The notes under the pieces were generated by a model that was not told the DNA's origin, made no database searches, and saw only the letters and a list, made by a program, of their open reading frames with translations. The position numbers and the translations under genes were made by a program. Source: Litchfieldia sinesaloumensis (lineage in GTDB: Bacteria; Bacillota; Bacilli; Bacillales; Bacillaceae_L). From it: a stretch of 64,000 nucleotides of DNA. Shown piece after piece: positions 46,781 to 55,728 of the stretch (position 1 is its first letter; each line of letters starts with the position of its first letter). The DNA is taken from contig NZ_LT732529.1 of NCBI RefSeq assembly GCF_900156865.1, positions 504,928 to 568,927 on the forward strand, in the 5' to 3' direction.

Positions 46781-46897
46781 ATGAAGAGGAAACGAGCGGA
46801 AGCAGCGACCGAAATTCTCTTCATGTTCTCTATGTATGTTTTTACATTAATAAACAAACCTTAACAAGGAGGACTCTTCACGGAAAGGAGCCATCTA

Positions 46898-47713
46898 ATG
46901 AAAAAGAAAATTGCGATCATTGGCGGAACAGGAACAATCGGTTCCATCCTTGAAGAAGGGCTTAGCGCCAAATATGATATCGTGATTCTTGATAAGAATA
47001 TAGATAATCCTAAACATATTGAAGTGGACGCTACTGATTATCACGACCTCTTACGTACCATCCCAAAAGACTGCAGCGCACTTATTAATTTACTAAATGT
47101 TAGCACCGAAAATGACTTTAATGATATTAGTCAATTTAAGAAAAAGACGGACATTCACTTTTTTGCATCCTTCTACATTCTTAGAGCAGCAATTGAGCTA
47201 GGTATTCCAAAGGTGGTTTACGCGAGTAGTAACCATGTAACCGATTTTTATGAAAAGGATGGAGTTTCAGGGCTCGGGCGTGAGATAACTGTTGAAGATT
47301 ATCCCTATCAGCGGACCTTGTATGGGACTCTCAAATTGGCCTCAGAAAATATCGGCCATATTTTAGCGTATGAGGAAGAGAACAATCTATCAGTGATTAA
47401 CTTGCGCATTGGAAGTGTGAGACGTGACGAAGTGAAGGATCTCCAAAAAAACGAGCGTTTTAATAAGACACTATTAAGTCATGCCGATGTGATTCAGTTG
47501 TTTGATTTAGCCATACAATCAACTATCAAGTTTGGAACTTATTATGGAGTATCAGATAATAAAGATAAGCCGTGGTCCATTGAAAATGCTAAACGTGAAC
47601 TAGGATTCGTTTCGAAAATGACTTCGGAGGATGTACTCGAGCGATCCAAAACGGAGTTAGACAGCATTAATTCAAATTACGAAGACCTCGAGAATCAAAA
47701 CTGGTTAAACTAA
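46898..47713 (+). CDS. Extended SDR / NAD-dependent epimerase-dehydratase family protein
   Basis: A 271-residue Rossmann-fold enzyme. The nucleotide-binding GGTGTIGS is at residues 9-16, the acidic end of beta-2 is VILDKN, and the active-site pair is RTLYGTLKLASE (YxxxK) with Ser-rich VYASSNHV upstream. It resembles uronate dehydrogenase-like or sugar nucleotide epimerases; the substrate is unknown. The ribosome binding site GAAAGGAG precedes the ATG at 46898. It lies alone downstream of the 52-bp array and ends at a good terminator. Confidence 0.85.
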   Translation: MKKKIAIIGGTGTIGSILEEGLSAKYDIVILDKNIDNPKHIEVDATDYHDLLRTIPKDCSALINLLNVSTENDFNDISQFKKKTDIHFFASFYILRAAIELGIPKVVYASSNHVTDFYEKDGVSGLGREITVEDYPYQRTLYGTLKLASENIGHILAYEEENNLSVINLRIGSVRRDEVKDLQKNERFNKTLLSHADVIQLFDLAIQSTIKFGTYYGVSDNKDKPWSIENAKRELGFVSKMTSEDVLERSKTELDSINSNYEDLENQNWLN

Positions 47714-47723
47714 ATCACACTCC

Positions 47724-47756
47724 TAAGGCACCCACACTTTTTGGGTGTCTTTTTTC
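47724..47756 (+). terminator. Terminator after the SDR gene
   Basis: AGGCACCCA pairs with TGGGTGTCT (G·T allowed) around CACTTTT, followed by TTTTTTC. Confidence 0.75.
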
Positions 47757-47832
47757 TTCGAAGACGATAACATATTTCTATTTTTCTCCATTTGGTATAA
47801 TGATAGAATAGCCCTAAAGGGGTTGTTACTAT

Positions 47833-48420
47833 TTGAAAAAGAGGAAAGCGATGCTATTTATAATTGGTTTTTTACTTATCATTGGTGTTAGTTATTTCGC
47901 AGCCATTCATTATAAAATATCTCAGTTTGTCGATGTTGAACCGCCCCAAAATGCTGACTACATGATTATTCTCGGTGCAAAGGTGAATGGGGAGGTTCCT
48001 TCACTGGCGTTGCAATATCGGATTGATGCTGCGGTGGAATATGCCAAGAAGAATGAAGATACAATTCTGATTGTTTCAGGTGGACAAGGTCCAGGCGAAG
48101 ACATAACAGAAGCTGAGGCAATGAAACGTGCACTCGTGAAAAAGGGGATACACGAATCTAGAATCTTACTTGAGGATCGCTCAACCAGTACGTATGAAAA
48201 TATTAAATTCTCAAAAGAATTGATTCCTGAAGGTGCAAAACAGGGGATTGTTGTGACAAATGATTATCATTTGTATCGATCCATCCAAATTGCGAGAGAT
48301 GCTGACTTGAAAGTGGAGGGACTACCGGCCAAGACTCCAGAGATTACACTAGTAAAGGCATATGGTCGGGAATATTTATCGATTACAAAGTATTATTTGG
48401 AAAAATATGTGTTGAAATAG
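47833..48420 (+). CDS. YdcF/SanA-like DUF218 membrane-anchored protein
   Basis: A 195-residue protein with one N-terminal membrane helix (AMLFIIGFLLIIGVSYFAAI) and an extracellular DUF218 domain. Signature parts are YMIILGAKVNGEVPSLAL, TILIVSGGQGPGEDITEAEAM, ILLEDRSTSTYENIKFSKEL and VTNDYHLYRS. The family is linked to envelope integrity and vancomycin sensitivity (SanA) or polysaccharide handling; the reaction is unknown. The start is TTG at 47833 with GGGG about 10 nt upstream. It is monocistronic with a terminator. Confidence 0.88.
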   Translation: MKKRKAMLFIIGFLLIIGVSYFAAIHYKISQFVDVEPPQNADYMIILGAKVNGEVPSLALQYRIDAAVEYAKKNEDTILIVSGGQGPGEDITEAEAMKRALVKKGIHESRILLEDRSTSTYENIKFSKELIPEGAKQGIVVTNDYHLYRSIQIARDADLKVEGLPAKTPEITLVKAYGREYLSITKYYLEKYVLK

Positions 48421-48421
48421 C

Positions 48422-48463
48422 AAAAAGAATCGTCACCTGTAACATAGGACGATTCTTTTTTTC
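48422..48463. terminator. Terminator between ydcF-like gene and glcF
   Basis: AAAGAATCGTC pairs with GACGATTCTTT, followed by TTTTC; A-rich on the other side. It lies between converging genes. Confidence 0.8.
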
Positions 48464-48470
48464 TAAGGTA

Positions 48471-49796
48471 TTAATTATTCTCCACTGCTTCGAGCAATAA
48501 GTCGACGATATGAACGGTACGGATTTTATCAGATAATCCCTCACGTTCGATACCAAGTTTCATTTGCAGTAAACACCCTGGATTGGCTGTGACGATGGTT
48601 TTGGCTCCAGTGGTCTTCACTTTCTTCATTTTTGAGTCTAGGATTTTCATCGACATTTCAGATTCGACGATGTTATAGATCCCGGCTGAGCCACAACAGC
48701 TATCCGCATTCGTCATTTCTAGGTAGGTAGTACCTTTAATTGCTTGTAGTAAATTTCTAGGTTCGGAAGCTGTGTTCATGACATTTCGTAAATGGCATGA
48801 ATCTTGATACGTTATTACTTGGGCAGGTAGAGATAACTCAATCTTATGAAACTCTAATTCTATTAATACTGACGAAATGTCCTTGAGTTTTTTCGCAAAC
48901 GCCTTGGCACGACTCGCCCATTCGGGCTCATCCTTTAAAAGGTGATCATATTCGATTAAGAAGGCTCCGCATCCGCCCGCGTTTGTGATAATATAATCAG
49001 TTTCAATTTCTTCAAAAGCCGCAATATTTTGTTTGGCTAGTTCCTTTGCTTTCTGCTTTTCACCACTATGTCCGTGCAAAGCTCCACAGCAGACTTGTGT
49101 TTTTGGTATTACAATTTCACAGCCAGCCAACTGGAGGAGTTTTGTAGTAGCATCATTTGTTTTCATGAACATTGTGTCCATTAAGCATCCTGAGAAAAAA
49201 GAAACCTTCTTTTTTTGAACACCGATAGGCTTAAGGTGATAGGGACGATTTTTGAGCTCTTTTAAGGTTGGTACTTCAGGTAGAACACTCTCCATGGTTG
49301 ATAAGCCATCAGGTAAAAACTTCATTAGTCCACTTTTCCGTACGACTTTTTGCATCCCTGAACGTTGGTAGACACCAAGTAATCCAGTTAACGTCCTCAT
49401 ACGATTTTGATGAGGAAAAAGACCTTCAAAAACGGTTTTTCTAACTGTTTTCGTGGGGAGAGAATGCTTTTTATTTTGATTAATAATATCCCTTGCTTCT
49501 TCTAAAAGGTGACCGTAGTTCACTCCGGACGGACATACCGGTTCACATGCACGACATCCTAAGCACATGTTTACTGACCTTTCAAAATCTTCGTCAGGTT
49601 CAATTAGACCATCCACAACAGCTTTCATTAAAGCGATTCTTCCGCGTGGTGAATGTGCTTCCTGATAACCAGATTCAATATAAGTTGGGCAGGTAGGGAG
49701 ACAAAATCCACATCTCATACAATTTAAGAGTTCATCTTGGTCCATGCGCGATTGAAATTCTTCTTTTATGTTTTGTTGTTCCTGCATCGTTGTCAT
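48471..49796 (-). CDS. glcF: Glycolate oxidase iron-sulfur subunit GlcF
   Basis: A 441-residue protein that passes electrons from the FAD subunit to the respiratory chain. Two 4Fe-4S motifs are at the N terminus (CMRCGFCLPTCPTY near residue 25; CLGCRACEPVCPSGV near 78). Two CCG domains follow (VCCGALHGHSG and DSCCGSAGIYN). Its start overlaps the end of glcD by 4 nt (ATGA type), so translation is coupled. B. subtilis YsfD is the counterpart. It is the last gene of the glcD-glcF operon. Confidence 0.92.
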   Translation of the reverse strand: MTTMQEQQNIKEEFQSRMDQDELLNCMRCGFCLPTCPTYIESGYQEAHSPRGRIALMKAVVDGLIEPDEDFERSVNMCLGCRACEPVCPSGVNYGHLLEEARDIINQNKKHSLPTKTVRKTVFEGLFPHQNRMRTLTGLLGVYQRSGMQKVVRKSGLMKFLPDGLSTMESVLPEVPTLKELKNRPYHLKPIGVQKKKVSFFSGCLMDTMFMKTNDATTKLLQLAGCEIVIPKTQVCCGALHGHSGEKQKAKELAKQNIAAFEEIETDYIITNAGGCGAFLIEYDHLLKDEPEWASRAKAFAKKLKDISSVLIELEFHKIELSLPAQVITYQDSCHLRNVMNTASEPRNLLQAIKGTTYLEMTNADSCCGSAGIYNIVESEMSMKILDSKMKKVKTTGAKTIVTANPGCLLQMKLGIEREGLSDKIRTVHIVDLLLEAVENN

Positions 49797-51205
49797 GTTG
49801 AAACCACCACACGTTTTCTTGAATCCTTGGCAAACATTTTTCCGGGATTCATAATATTGTTTGGATCCAGACTGGTTTTAATGGCTTGCATCGCAGCAAT
49901 TCCTGCAGCACCGAGTTTCATCTCTAGATAAGGTGCCTTCATGACACCAACTCCATGCTCACCAGTGATTGTTCCGCCCAGCTCAATGGCTTTTTCAAAA
50001 ATTTCTTCAAATGCTTTTTCAACTCGTTCAATTTCTTCTGTGTTCCTGACATCAGTTAAGCAAGTGGGATGAAGATTTCCATCACCCGCGTGACCAAATG
50101 TACAGATACGAAGCTCATATTTCATTGCTATTTCCTCAATAGCCTTAACCATTTTGGCTATCTCAGAGCGAGGCACAGTAGCATCCTCTAAAATGGTCGT
50201 AGGTTTTAAGCGGGCAAGTGCGGATAAGGCTGCACGTCTTGCGGTTCTTAGGCTTTCAGCTTCCTCCTCTGATTCAGCAGATTTAACGGATACTGCATGT
50301 TCTTCCTTACAAATCTCTATGATTCTCTCAATGTCCCGTTTTACAATTTCTTCTGGTCCATCCTGTTCAATGAGAAGGATTGCTTTTACATCGGTAGGGA
50401 GTCCAACTTTTGCGAATGCTTCTACTGCTTCTAGTGTAGGCTGGTCTAGAAACTCTAGCGTAATCGGGATGATTTTATTTGCAATGATTTTTGAAACAGA
50501 TTTTGCTGCTGCTTCTAGGTCCTGATACAATGCAAGAATGGTTTGTTTTGTTTCAGGCATGGGAATGAGCTTTAGTGTGGCCTCGGTGATGATTCCAAGT
50601 GTCCCCTCTGAACCGACAAAGAGCCGGGTCAGGTCATATCCAGCAACATCTTTCGCTAGCTTTCCACCGGTTTTGATGATGTCACCATTTGCTAAGACCG
50701 CTTCAAGCCCCATTACATAATCTCGTGTTACACCATATTTTAGGCCTCGTAACCCTCCAGAATTTTCATTAATGTTGCCACCAATAGTAGAAATCTTCAT
50801 TGAACCAGGGTCAGGTGGATAAAATAACCCCTTTGCTTCGACCGCATTTGTTACTTCCTGTGTAATCACACCTGGTTGAACGGTAATGGTCAAGTTTTCT
50901 TCATCTATCTCTAAGATTTTGTTTAGGTGTTTAAACAGAAGTACAATTCCACCCTCGGTAGGGCATGTTCCTGCACAGAGGTTAGTTCCAGAACCACGCG
51001 GAACGATTGGGATTTTATACTCATTACAAACTTTCACAATTTCCGAAATCTCCTCTTTGTTTCGTGGAGCAATCACCGCGTCAGGCATAGATTGGAATTG
51101 TGGAGTTGCATCGTAAGAGTATACAAGTCGGCCAGTACTTGAATCATCATAGTTTTCCGGACCAACAATTTTTAACAATCGCTGTCTAGCTTTCGTATCA
51201 ATCAT
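49793..51205 (-). CDS. glcD: Glycolate oxidase FAD-binding subunit GlcD
   Basis: A 470-residue flavoprotein that oxidises glycolate (or another 2-hydroxy acid) to the 2-oxo acid. FAD_binding_4 motifs are VPRGSGTNLCAG, VQPGVITQEV, YPPDPGSMKISTIGGNINENSGG and FVGSEGTLGIITEATLKL. FAD-oxidase C is seen in FGHAGDGNLHPT and GTITGEHGVG. A separate GlcE subunit is absent, as in B. subtilis ysfC-ysfD. The ATG at 51205 follows GGAGGCG; a longer frame to 51241 is not supported. The CdaR-type regulator is directly upstream, separated by a terminator. Confidence 0.93.
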   Translation of the reverse strand: MIDTKARQRLLKIVGPENYDDSSTGRLVYSYDATPQFQSMPDAVIAPRNKEEISEIVKVCNEYKIPIVPRGSGTNLCAGTCPTEGGIVLLFKHLNKILEIDEENLTITVQPGVITQEVTNAVEAKGLFYPPDPGSMKISTIGGNINENSGGLRGLKYGVTRDYVMGLEAVLANGDIIKTGGKLAKDVAGYDLTRLFVGSEGTLGIITEATLKLIPMPETKQTILALYQDLEAAAKSVSKIIANKIIPITLEFLDQPTLEAVEAFAKVGLPTDVKAILLIEQDGPEEIVKRDIERIIEICKEEHAVSVKSAESEEEAESLRTARRAALSALARLKPTTILEDATVPRSEIAKMVKAIEEIAMKYELRICTFGHAGDGNLHPTCLTDVRNTEEIERVEKAFEEIFEKAIELGGTITGEHGVGVMKAPYLEMKLGAAGIAAMQAIKTSLDPNNIMNPGKMFAKDSRKRVVVST

Positions 51206-51240
51206 GTGAACGCCTCCAATAAAGTATCTATATATAAGCA

Positions 51241-51266
51241 TAAAAAAAAGCGGATAAATCCGCTAT
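51241..51266 (-). terminator. Terminator between the regulator gene and glcD
   Basis: AGCGGAT pairs with ATCCGCT around AA; on the - strand it is followed by TTTTTTTA. It separates the regulator transcript from the glcDF operon. Confidence 0.75.
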
Positions 51267-51292
51267 GTAGAAACATACAAATTTTTTGGCTT

Positions 51293-52402
51293 TTATTCAA
51301 TGATTTTTATAGATTTATTTAATATTACAAAGCCGATATAAAGAGTAGCTAGGTCTTTGAAGTTCCTAGGATGAAGGCCAGTACGTTCTTCAACTTTATT
51401 TAAACGATAATTAAGGGTATTGACATGGATATGAAGAGCCTTTGCAGTTTCTTTGATGGACTGATTGTGTTTAATAAATTCAAACACAGTGTTAATTAAA
51501 TCTATATCATCTAAAAGCGTGACCACTGTACGCCTAATGAACTCCGCTTGTACTTTTGGACTGGCTTCATGAATGAGCATTTCCAACTTTAGGTCATCAT
51601 CAAACGTAATCGTATAGTTTTTCTTAGCCACTTCAAGTGCTCGTTCGGCTTCATCGAATGATTTCTTTATTGAATAATCAAAGTCATTCGTACCAACTCC
51701 AAATGAAATTTGTACAGAAAATCGATGTTCTAGTTCTTCTTTTAACTTTTTTAGAATGTCATTTATCTGTTCCTTAGAACGTTCAGCTAAAAGAAGAAGG
51801 AACCGTTCGTTTCCCCATCTGACAAATAGATCATCAACTTGCAGGAATGATTGCTCACGTACACGTTTAGTAATGTCTCGAAGTGGAATTTCTTGCTCAC
51901 TCTCAATTAATCCCATTACAACATGCCGCTTTATGTCAATATTGATACCAAAATGCTTAGCGCGTTTTACAAGTACATCAATTTCTTTAAATTGAAGCCA
52001 ATCAAAAACAAAGTTTTCGACGGCACGCGCTTCCAATTCCATTTGTTCCGCATAGTAGCTTTCTTGAATGAATAGCTCGGTCATCTTTTTTAGGAGCTCT
52101 CCGTAAGCAGATACTTTCTCAGGATTTCCGGTAATTCCAATCACTCCAACAACATCGTCCTTAAATAAAATAGGTAAGTTGATACCTGCTTTTACCCCTT
52201 CCAACTGATTCTCCATTTCTTTCGTGATGGTCATTTTCTTATGGTCCCGAGCTGAAAGGAGCGCACCTTCGTGAAATTTACCAATCCGACTACTTTCTGT
52301 ACTTGCAATAATGGTACCTGAAATATTAACTATTATTAGGTCTTCATCGATTAATCTACGTACTTCATTTATTATTTTTTTCGCGAGTGACGGTATTAAC
52401 AT
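51293..52402 (-). CDS. CdaR family regulator of glycolate/sugar-diacid use (YsfB-like)
   Basis: A 369-residue regulator. The N-terminal diacid-recognition domain covers about residues 1-135 (EGALLSARDHKKMTITKEM; GIVGITGNPEKVSAYGEL-like, read as VIGITGNPEKVSAYGELLKK). A GGDEF-like middle domain follows, and a PucR-type helix-turn-helix is at the C terminus (ETAKALHIHVNTLNYRLNKVE). It probably activates glcDF in response to glycolate or glycerate. The ATG at 52402 follows GGAGGCTTGAAC; a longer frame to 52429 overlaps that site. It is upstream of glcD in the same direction, with a terminator between. Confidence 0.9.
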   Translation of the reverse strand: MLIPSLAKKIINEVRRLIDEDLIIVNISGTIIASTESSRIGKFHEGALLSARDHKKMTITKEMENQLEGVKAGINLPILFKDDVVGVIGITGNPEKVSAYGELLKKMTELFIQESYYAEQMELEARAVENFVFDWLQFKEIDVLVKRAKHFGINIDIKRHVVMGLIESEQEIPLRDITKRVREQSFLQVDDLFVRWGNERFLLLLAERSKEQINDILKKLKEELEHRFSVQISFGVGTNDFDYSIKKSFDEAERALEVAKKNYTITFDDDLKLEMLIHEASPKVQAEFIRRTVVTLLDDIDLINTVFEFIKHNQSIKETAKALHIHVNTLNYRLNKVEERTGLHPRNFKDLATLYIGFVILNKSIKIIE

Positions 52403-52573
52403 GTTCAAGCCTCCAAAAACATATTTCATTACTTATTCAATTCCTTTATTCTATCATTTCCAAATATTGTTGTAAGTGCATTTTTTTCACGGAAGTAAAT
52501 TTTCTGTATTATAATAGAAGAGATAGAATGTGGATATAGTGAAGATAGAAAGACATTCTTGAGAGGAAGAAAA

Positions 52574-53641
52574 ATGATGTTTCAAGATATAACAGTACAA
52601 GAATTGCGACAAATGCAGAAGAAACAAACACTTGCTCTAATTGATGTTCGATCACCTTCTGAGTTTGTTGAATCAAATATACCAGGTAGTGTAAATATAC
52701 CGATTTTTACAGATGAAGAAAGAGCGGAAATTGGTACTATATATAAGCAAGTTAGCCCTGATGCAGCCAAGGAACGAGGACTTGAAATCGTATCGGCTAA
52801 GCTTCCAAGTTTTATAAGAGAGTTTTCTGTCATCCCTGAAGATGAAAAAGTGATATACTGCTGGCGTGGTGGAATGCGCAGTAGAACATCGGCTACCCTT
52901 GTAGATTTAATGGGAATCAAAGCAAAACGACTAATAGGTGGTATTCATGGCTATCGGTCATGGGTCGTCGACAAATTAGGAGAGCTTGCGACTGAATTTA
53001 AGCCTAAGGCTTTAGTGTTAAATGGCTATACCGGTACTGGAAAAACAAAAGTTTTAAAAGACCTGCAGGAAAAGGGATATCCTGTCCTGGATCTAGAAAC
53101 GATGGCAAACCACCGTGGGTCTGTTTTCGGAATGATAGGGAAAGAGCCACATAATCAAAAAGTGTTTGATCTATTGTTTGTGGAAAGGGCTCTCCAGCTT
53201 AAAGAGTCGCCGTATGTTCTTTTAGAAGCAGAAAGCAAGCGTATTGGTAGAGCGACAGTACCTGATTTCATCCTCCAAATGAAGGAAGACGGCTACCATA
53301 TTTTTATCGATTTGCCGGTAGAGGAACGCGTTCAAATTATTTTAGAAGATTATCGTCCATGGGAATATCCAAGTGAATGTATGTCAGCCTTTCAACGAAT
53401 CAAGAAACGTATTCATACACCTATAGCCGCACAAATTGAAAAAGACCTTGAAACCGGCGACTATCGTTCCGCTGTGAAATTGCTGTTAGAGTCTTATTAT
53501 GACCCGAGATATCACCATACAGCCGAGCAAATCCCTGAGGAGCGAAGTAAGGTATTACATGTGAAAACAGTAGAAGAAGCTACAATAATGATTGAAGAGT
53601 TCATTACTGGAGAGGTTATAAAGACCCCAACAAATTCATGA
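52574..53641 (+). CDS. mnmH: tRNA 2-selenouridine/geranyl-2-thiouridine synthase MnmH (YbbB/SelU)
   Basis: A 355-residue enzyme that geranylates and then selenates 2-thiouridine at the wobble base of certain tRNAs. The N-terminal rhodanese domain has ALIDVRSPSEF and the active-site Cys in VIYCWRGGMRSRT. The C-terminal P-loop domain has LNGYTGTGKTKVL, DLETMANHRGSVFG and EAESKRIGRATVP. The ATG at 52574 follows AGAGGAAG. No selD (selenophosphate synthase) gene is in the window, so the selenation step depends on a gene elsewhere. It is monocistronic. Confidence 0.92.
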   Translation: MMFQDITVQELRQMQKKQTLALIDVRSPSEFVESNIPGSVNIPIFTDEERAEIGTIYKQVSPDAAKERGLEIVSAKLPSFIREFSVIPEDEKVIYCWRGGMRSRTSATLVDLMGIKAKRLIGGIHGYRSWVVDKLGELATEFKPKALVLNGYTGTGKTKVLKDLQEKGYPVLDLETMANHRGSVFGMIGKEPHNQKVFDLLFVERALQLKESPYVLLEAESKRIGRATVPDFILQMKEDGYHIFIDLPVEERVQIILEDYRPWEYPSECMSAFQRIKKRIHTPIAAQIEKDLETGDYRSAVKLLLESYYDPRYHHTAEQIPEERSKVLHVKTVEEATIMIEEFITGEVIKTPTNS

Positions 53642-53651
53642 TGGAAATAAC

Positions 53652-53686
53652 TAAGACCTAGTGCCATTCGCACTAGGTTTTTTGGT
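53652..53686 (+). terminator. Terminator after mnmH
   Basis: ACCTAGTGC pairs with GCACTAGGT around CATTC, followed by TTTTTGG. Confidence 0.85.
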
Positions 53687-53809
53687 AAATATATAGCATT
53701 TCCATAGACTTAAGAATCATATATTATTTTCCATTGTAGAAGACGGACATATACGTGTCAGCTTCCGTCGAATGTTTTATCGTTAATTAATATTAGGGGG
53801 AACCAGAAC

Positions 53810-54994
53810 ATGACGAAACGCAAGATCAAGAAGTCTATCATCAGCGGAACGGTGGCATCAGCACTTATTTTATCATTAGCTACACCAGTCGCTTTTGCAA
53901 ATGAGGAAGGAACAGATTTAGAGTCAGTTGTTACTGAGGAAGCAGTTGCAGAGGATATCCCGGTAAACTATGAGACACCAGAAGAGAAGGTTGTAGAAGA
54001 AAACATTGGTGACGAAGCGACGGAAGAAGTAGTCGAAGGTGAAGAAGTAATAGAGGATAATACAACTGAAAATGATGAATCTGATGAAAGTAAAGAGGAC
54101 GTTCAAACTGAAGAAGTACCATCTCTAGTACCTGGGGATTTCTTTTATTTTGTAAAACTAATGATTGAAAAAGTACGTCTTGCAGTAACGGTTGATGATT
54201 ATAAGGAGGCAAAGCTTCTAGCAGATTTCGCAGCTGAACGCATTGCAGAGGCAAATGCCTTATTATCAGAAGGTAAAACAGAAGAAGCTGAAGAATTGCT
54301 ACAAAAAGCAATTGAAACACAAGAGGCTGCAACCGAAAATCTAACGGATTCTGAAGAGGTTGCAAACGATGAAAACGAAGCAACTGAAGATGAGGCTTCT
54401 GAAGTGGAAGTTGTTGAAGAAGAAGCTACCGAAGTCGGTGTAGAAGAAGTAACTATAGATTCAGAAAGTACAGAAGTTAAGGTGAAACTCGCAAATAATA
54501 TTGACGCATTAACCGCAGCTCTTGCTAAGGTGAAAAACCCAACTGCTCAACAAGCATTGATGAAAAATATTCAAAAGTCATTTGCGAAACTAGATAAAAA
54601 ACTTACTAAAATGGAGAAAAAGGCAGGTAAATCTGAGGTTACAGAACAAGAAGAAGTAATCGAAAAAACAACTGAAGAACCAGTTGTCGAGCAAGAAGTA
54701 GCTGTTGAGGATGTAGTGGGTGAACCAGTGGTGGAAGAAACAACAGAAATAGATGTACAACCAGTAGTCGCTCCTCCTGTAGTAGAAAAGAAACAAGGAA
54801 CAGTAAATGAAAAGCGCGAGAAAGCTCAGCAAAAGGCACAAGAGAAACAGCAACAAGCCCAAGAGAAAAAGGCTGAAAGACAACCAATTGCAAAAGAGAA
54901 CAAGCAAAATAACAATTCAAATAAAAACAACGGTCAAAACAAAGGGAATAATGGAAACGGAAATGGCAATGGCAACGGGAACGGCAAAAACTAG
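53810..54994 (+). CDS. Exported acidic protein with DUF5667-like helical domain
   Basis: A 394-residue protein. The signal peptide ends near residue 30 (LATPVAFA-NEE). Residues 31-105 are extremely Glu-rich. A helical domain at about 105-170 has LVPGDFFYFVKLMIEKVRLA and DFAAERIAEANALLSEGKTE, which matches DUF5667. A second acidic stretch, a Lys-rich helical stretch (KSFAKLDKKLTKMEKKAGK), a Gln/Lys-rich coiled segment and a final Asn/Gly-rich tail (NGNGNGNGNGN) follow. It has no LPxTG or anchor. Function unknown; the related domain is found near sporulation and sigma/anti-sigma genes. GGGGGAACC precedes the ATG. Confidence 0.8.
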   Translation: MTKRKIKKSIISGTVASALILSLATPVAFANEEGTDLESVVTEEAVAEDIPVNYETPEEKVVEENIGDEATEEVVEGEEVIEDNTTENDESDESKEDVQTEEVPSLVPGDFFYFVKLMIEKVRLAVTVDDYKEAKLLADFAAERIAEANALLSEGKTEEAEELLQKAIETQEAATENLTDSEEVANDENEATEDEASEVEVVEEEATEVGVEEVTIDSESTEVKVKLANNIDALTAALAKVKNPTAQQALMKNIQKSFAKLDKKLTKMEKKAGKSEVTEQEEVIEKTTEEPVVEQEVAVEDVVGEPVVEETTEIDVQPVVAPPVVEKKQGTVNEKREKAQQKAQEKQQQAQEKKAERQPIAKENKQNNNSNKNNGQNKGNNGNGNGNGNGNGKN

Positions 54995-55011
54995 GAACTA
55001 ACGCTAATATT

Positions 55012-55046
55012 AAAAGGGGTGAAATCACAATGATTTCATCCCTTTA
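55012..55046 (+). terminator. Terminator after the DUF5667-like gene
   Basis: AAAGGGGTGAAATCA pairs with TGATTTCATCCCTTT around CAA, followed by ATCTTTT. Confidence 0.85.
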
Positions 55047-55139
55047 TCTTTTACTAGATACTCCTAATTCTGTGTAAATTAGCTTAATATTTTTAATGTG
55101 GTATGATTAGAGGAGATACTTCCCAAGGAGGATGACCAA

Positions 55140-55484
55140 ATGAGTACCGTAAAACGTAAAGGCGATAACAAGTTTTCATTCGAAAATGAGCGGGTCCTTT
55201 GTTTGACACAGGTTATTGAACGGACAGAAAACAATGTGACCAAGAAGATGGTGGTACGTGATAAGAAAATGGGTATTGATTTTTCGGTTGTCATTCCGAT
55301 AAGGCTAAAGAAGAATGGTGATGTTCATTACTATGCCTCAAAGGAGTTTATGATTAAGGGAAAAAAGATTGCTAAGAAATATACAATGTCAAAATACTAT
55401 GATTCGTTAGGTGAATGGGAATCACTTCAGAGTGAGTTTTTTGACCCGTACAATAGAACAGTGAATAAATTAATATATAAATAA
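55140..55484 (+). CDS. Uncharacterised basic protein
   Basis: A 114-residue protein rich in Lys, with alternating beta-type sequence (KMGIDFSVVIPIRLKKNGDVHYY; read as FSVVIPIRLKKNGDVHYY). No signal, membrane helix or cysteine pair; one Cys at 24. I do not recognise a family. AAGGAGGATG precedes the ATG, which supports translation. It stands alone between the DUF5667-like gene and an acetyltransferase remnant. Confidence 0.65.
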   Translation: MSTVKRKGDNKFSFENERVLCLTQVIERTENNVTKKMVVRDKKMGIDFSVVIPIRLKKNGDVHYYASKEFMIKGKKIAKKYTMSKYYDSLGEWESLQSEFFDPYNRTVNKLIYK

Positions 55485-55537
55485 GTAAATGCTAGTGATG
55501 CTTAATGCAAACAGAAAGAGAAAAAGTGGTTGCTTGA

Positions 55538-55666
55538 GAGCTTTATAATCCAGTTGACCAAGAGCCTGTGGTGATTGCATCTGGTGCCGTCGTTACGAAG
55601 GATGTTCCTGAAAATGTGGTAGTTGGTGGAAACCCAGCTAAAGTTATAAAAGAAATCACTTGTTAA
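55538..55666 (+). pseudogene. C-terminal remnant of a hexapeptide-repeat sugar O-acetyltransferase
   Basis: The in-frame translation ends [32 protein letters not shown], the standard C terminus of maltose/galactoside-type O-acetyltransferases. The frame is closed by a TGA at 55535-55537 and there is no start codon or ribosome binding site, so about the last 42 residues survive. The rest of the gene is missing from the window. A terminator follows directly, probably the original one. Confidence 0.8.
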
Positions 55667-55667
55667 A

Positions 55668-55728
55668 AGAAAAAGAGCGAGATGACAAGCCATAGATCAA
55701 TATGGCTAAATTCTCTTGCTCTTTTTTG
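55668..55728 (+). terminator. Terminator after the acetyltransferase remnant
   Basis: AAAAAGAGCGAGA pairs with TCTTGCTCTTTTT with one mismatch across a 28-nt loop that has a GCCATA/TATGGC inner stem, followed by TTG. Confidence 0.7.

Noticed and set aside
46741..46953. 70-residue frame running from the 52-bp array into the SDR gene
   Set aside because: It starts inside the repeat, lacks a ribosome binding site and overlaps the well-supported SDR start.
53931..54383. Leu/Phe-rich frames antisense to the acidic exported protein (also 54590-55028)
   Set aside because: They are the complement of Glu codons (CTT/TTC), with no ribosome binding site; the + strand gene has signal peptide and start signals.
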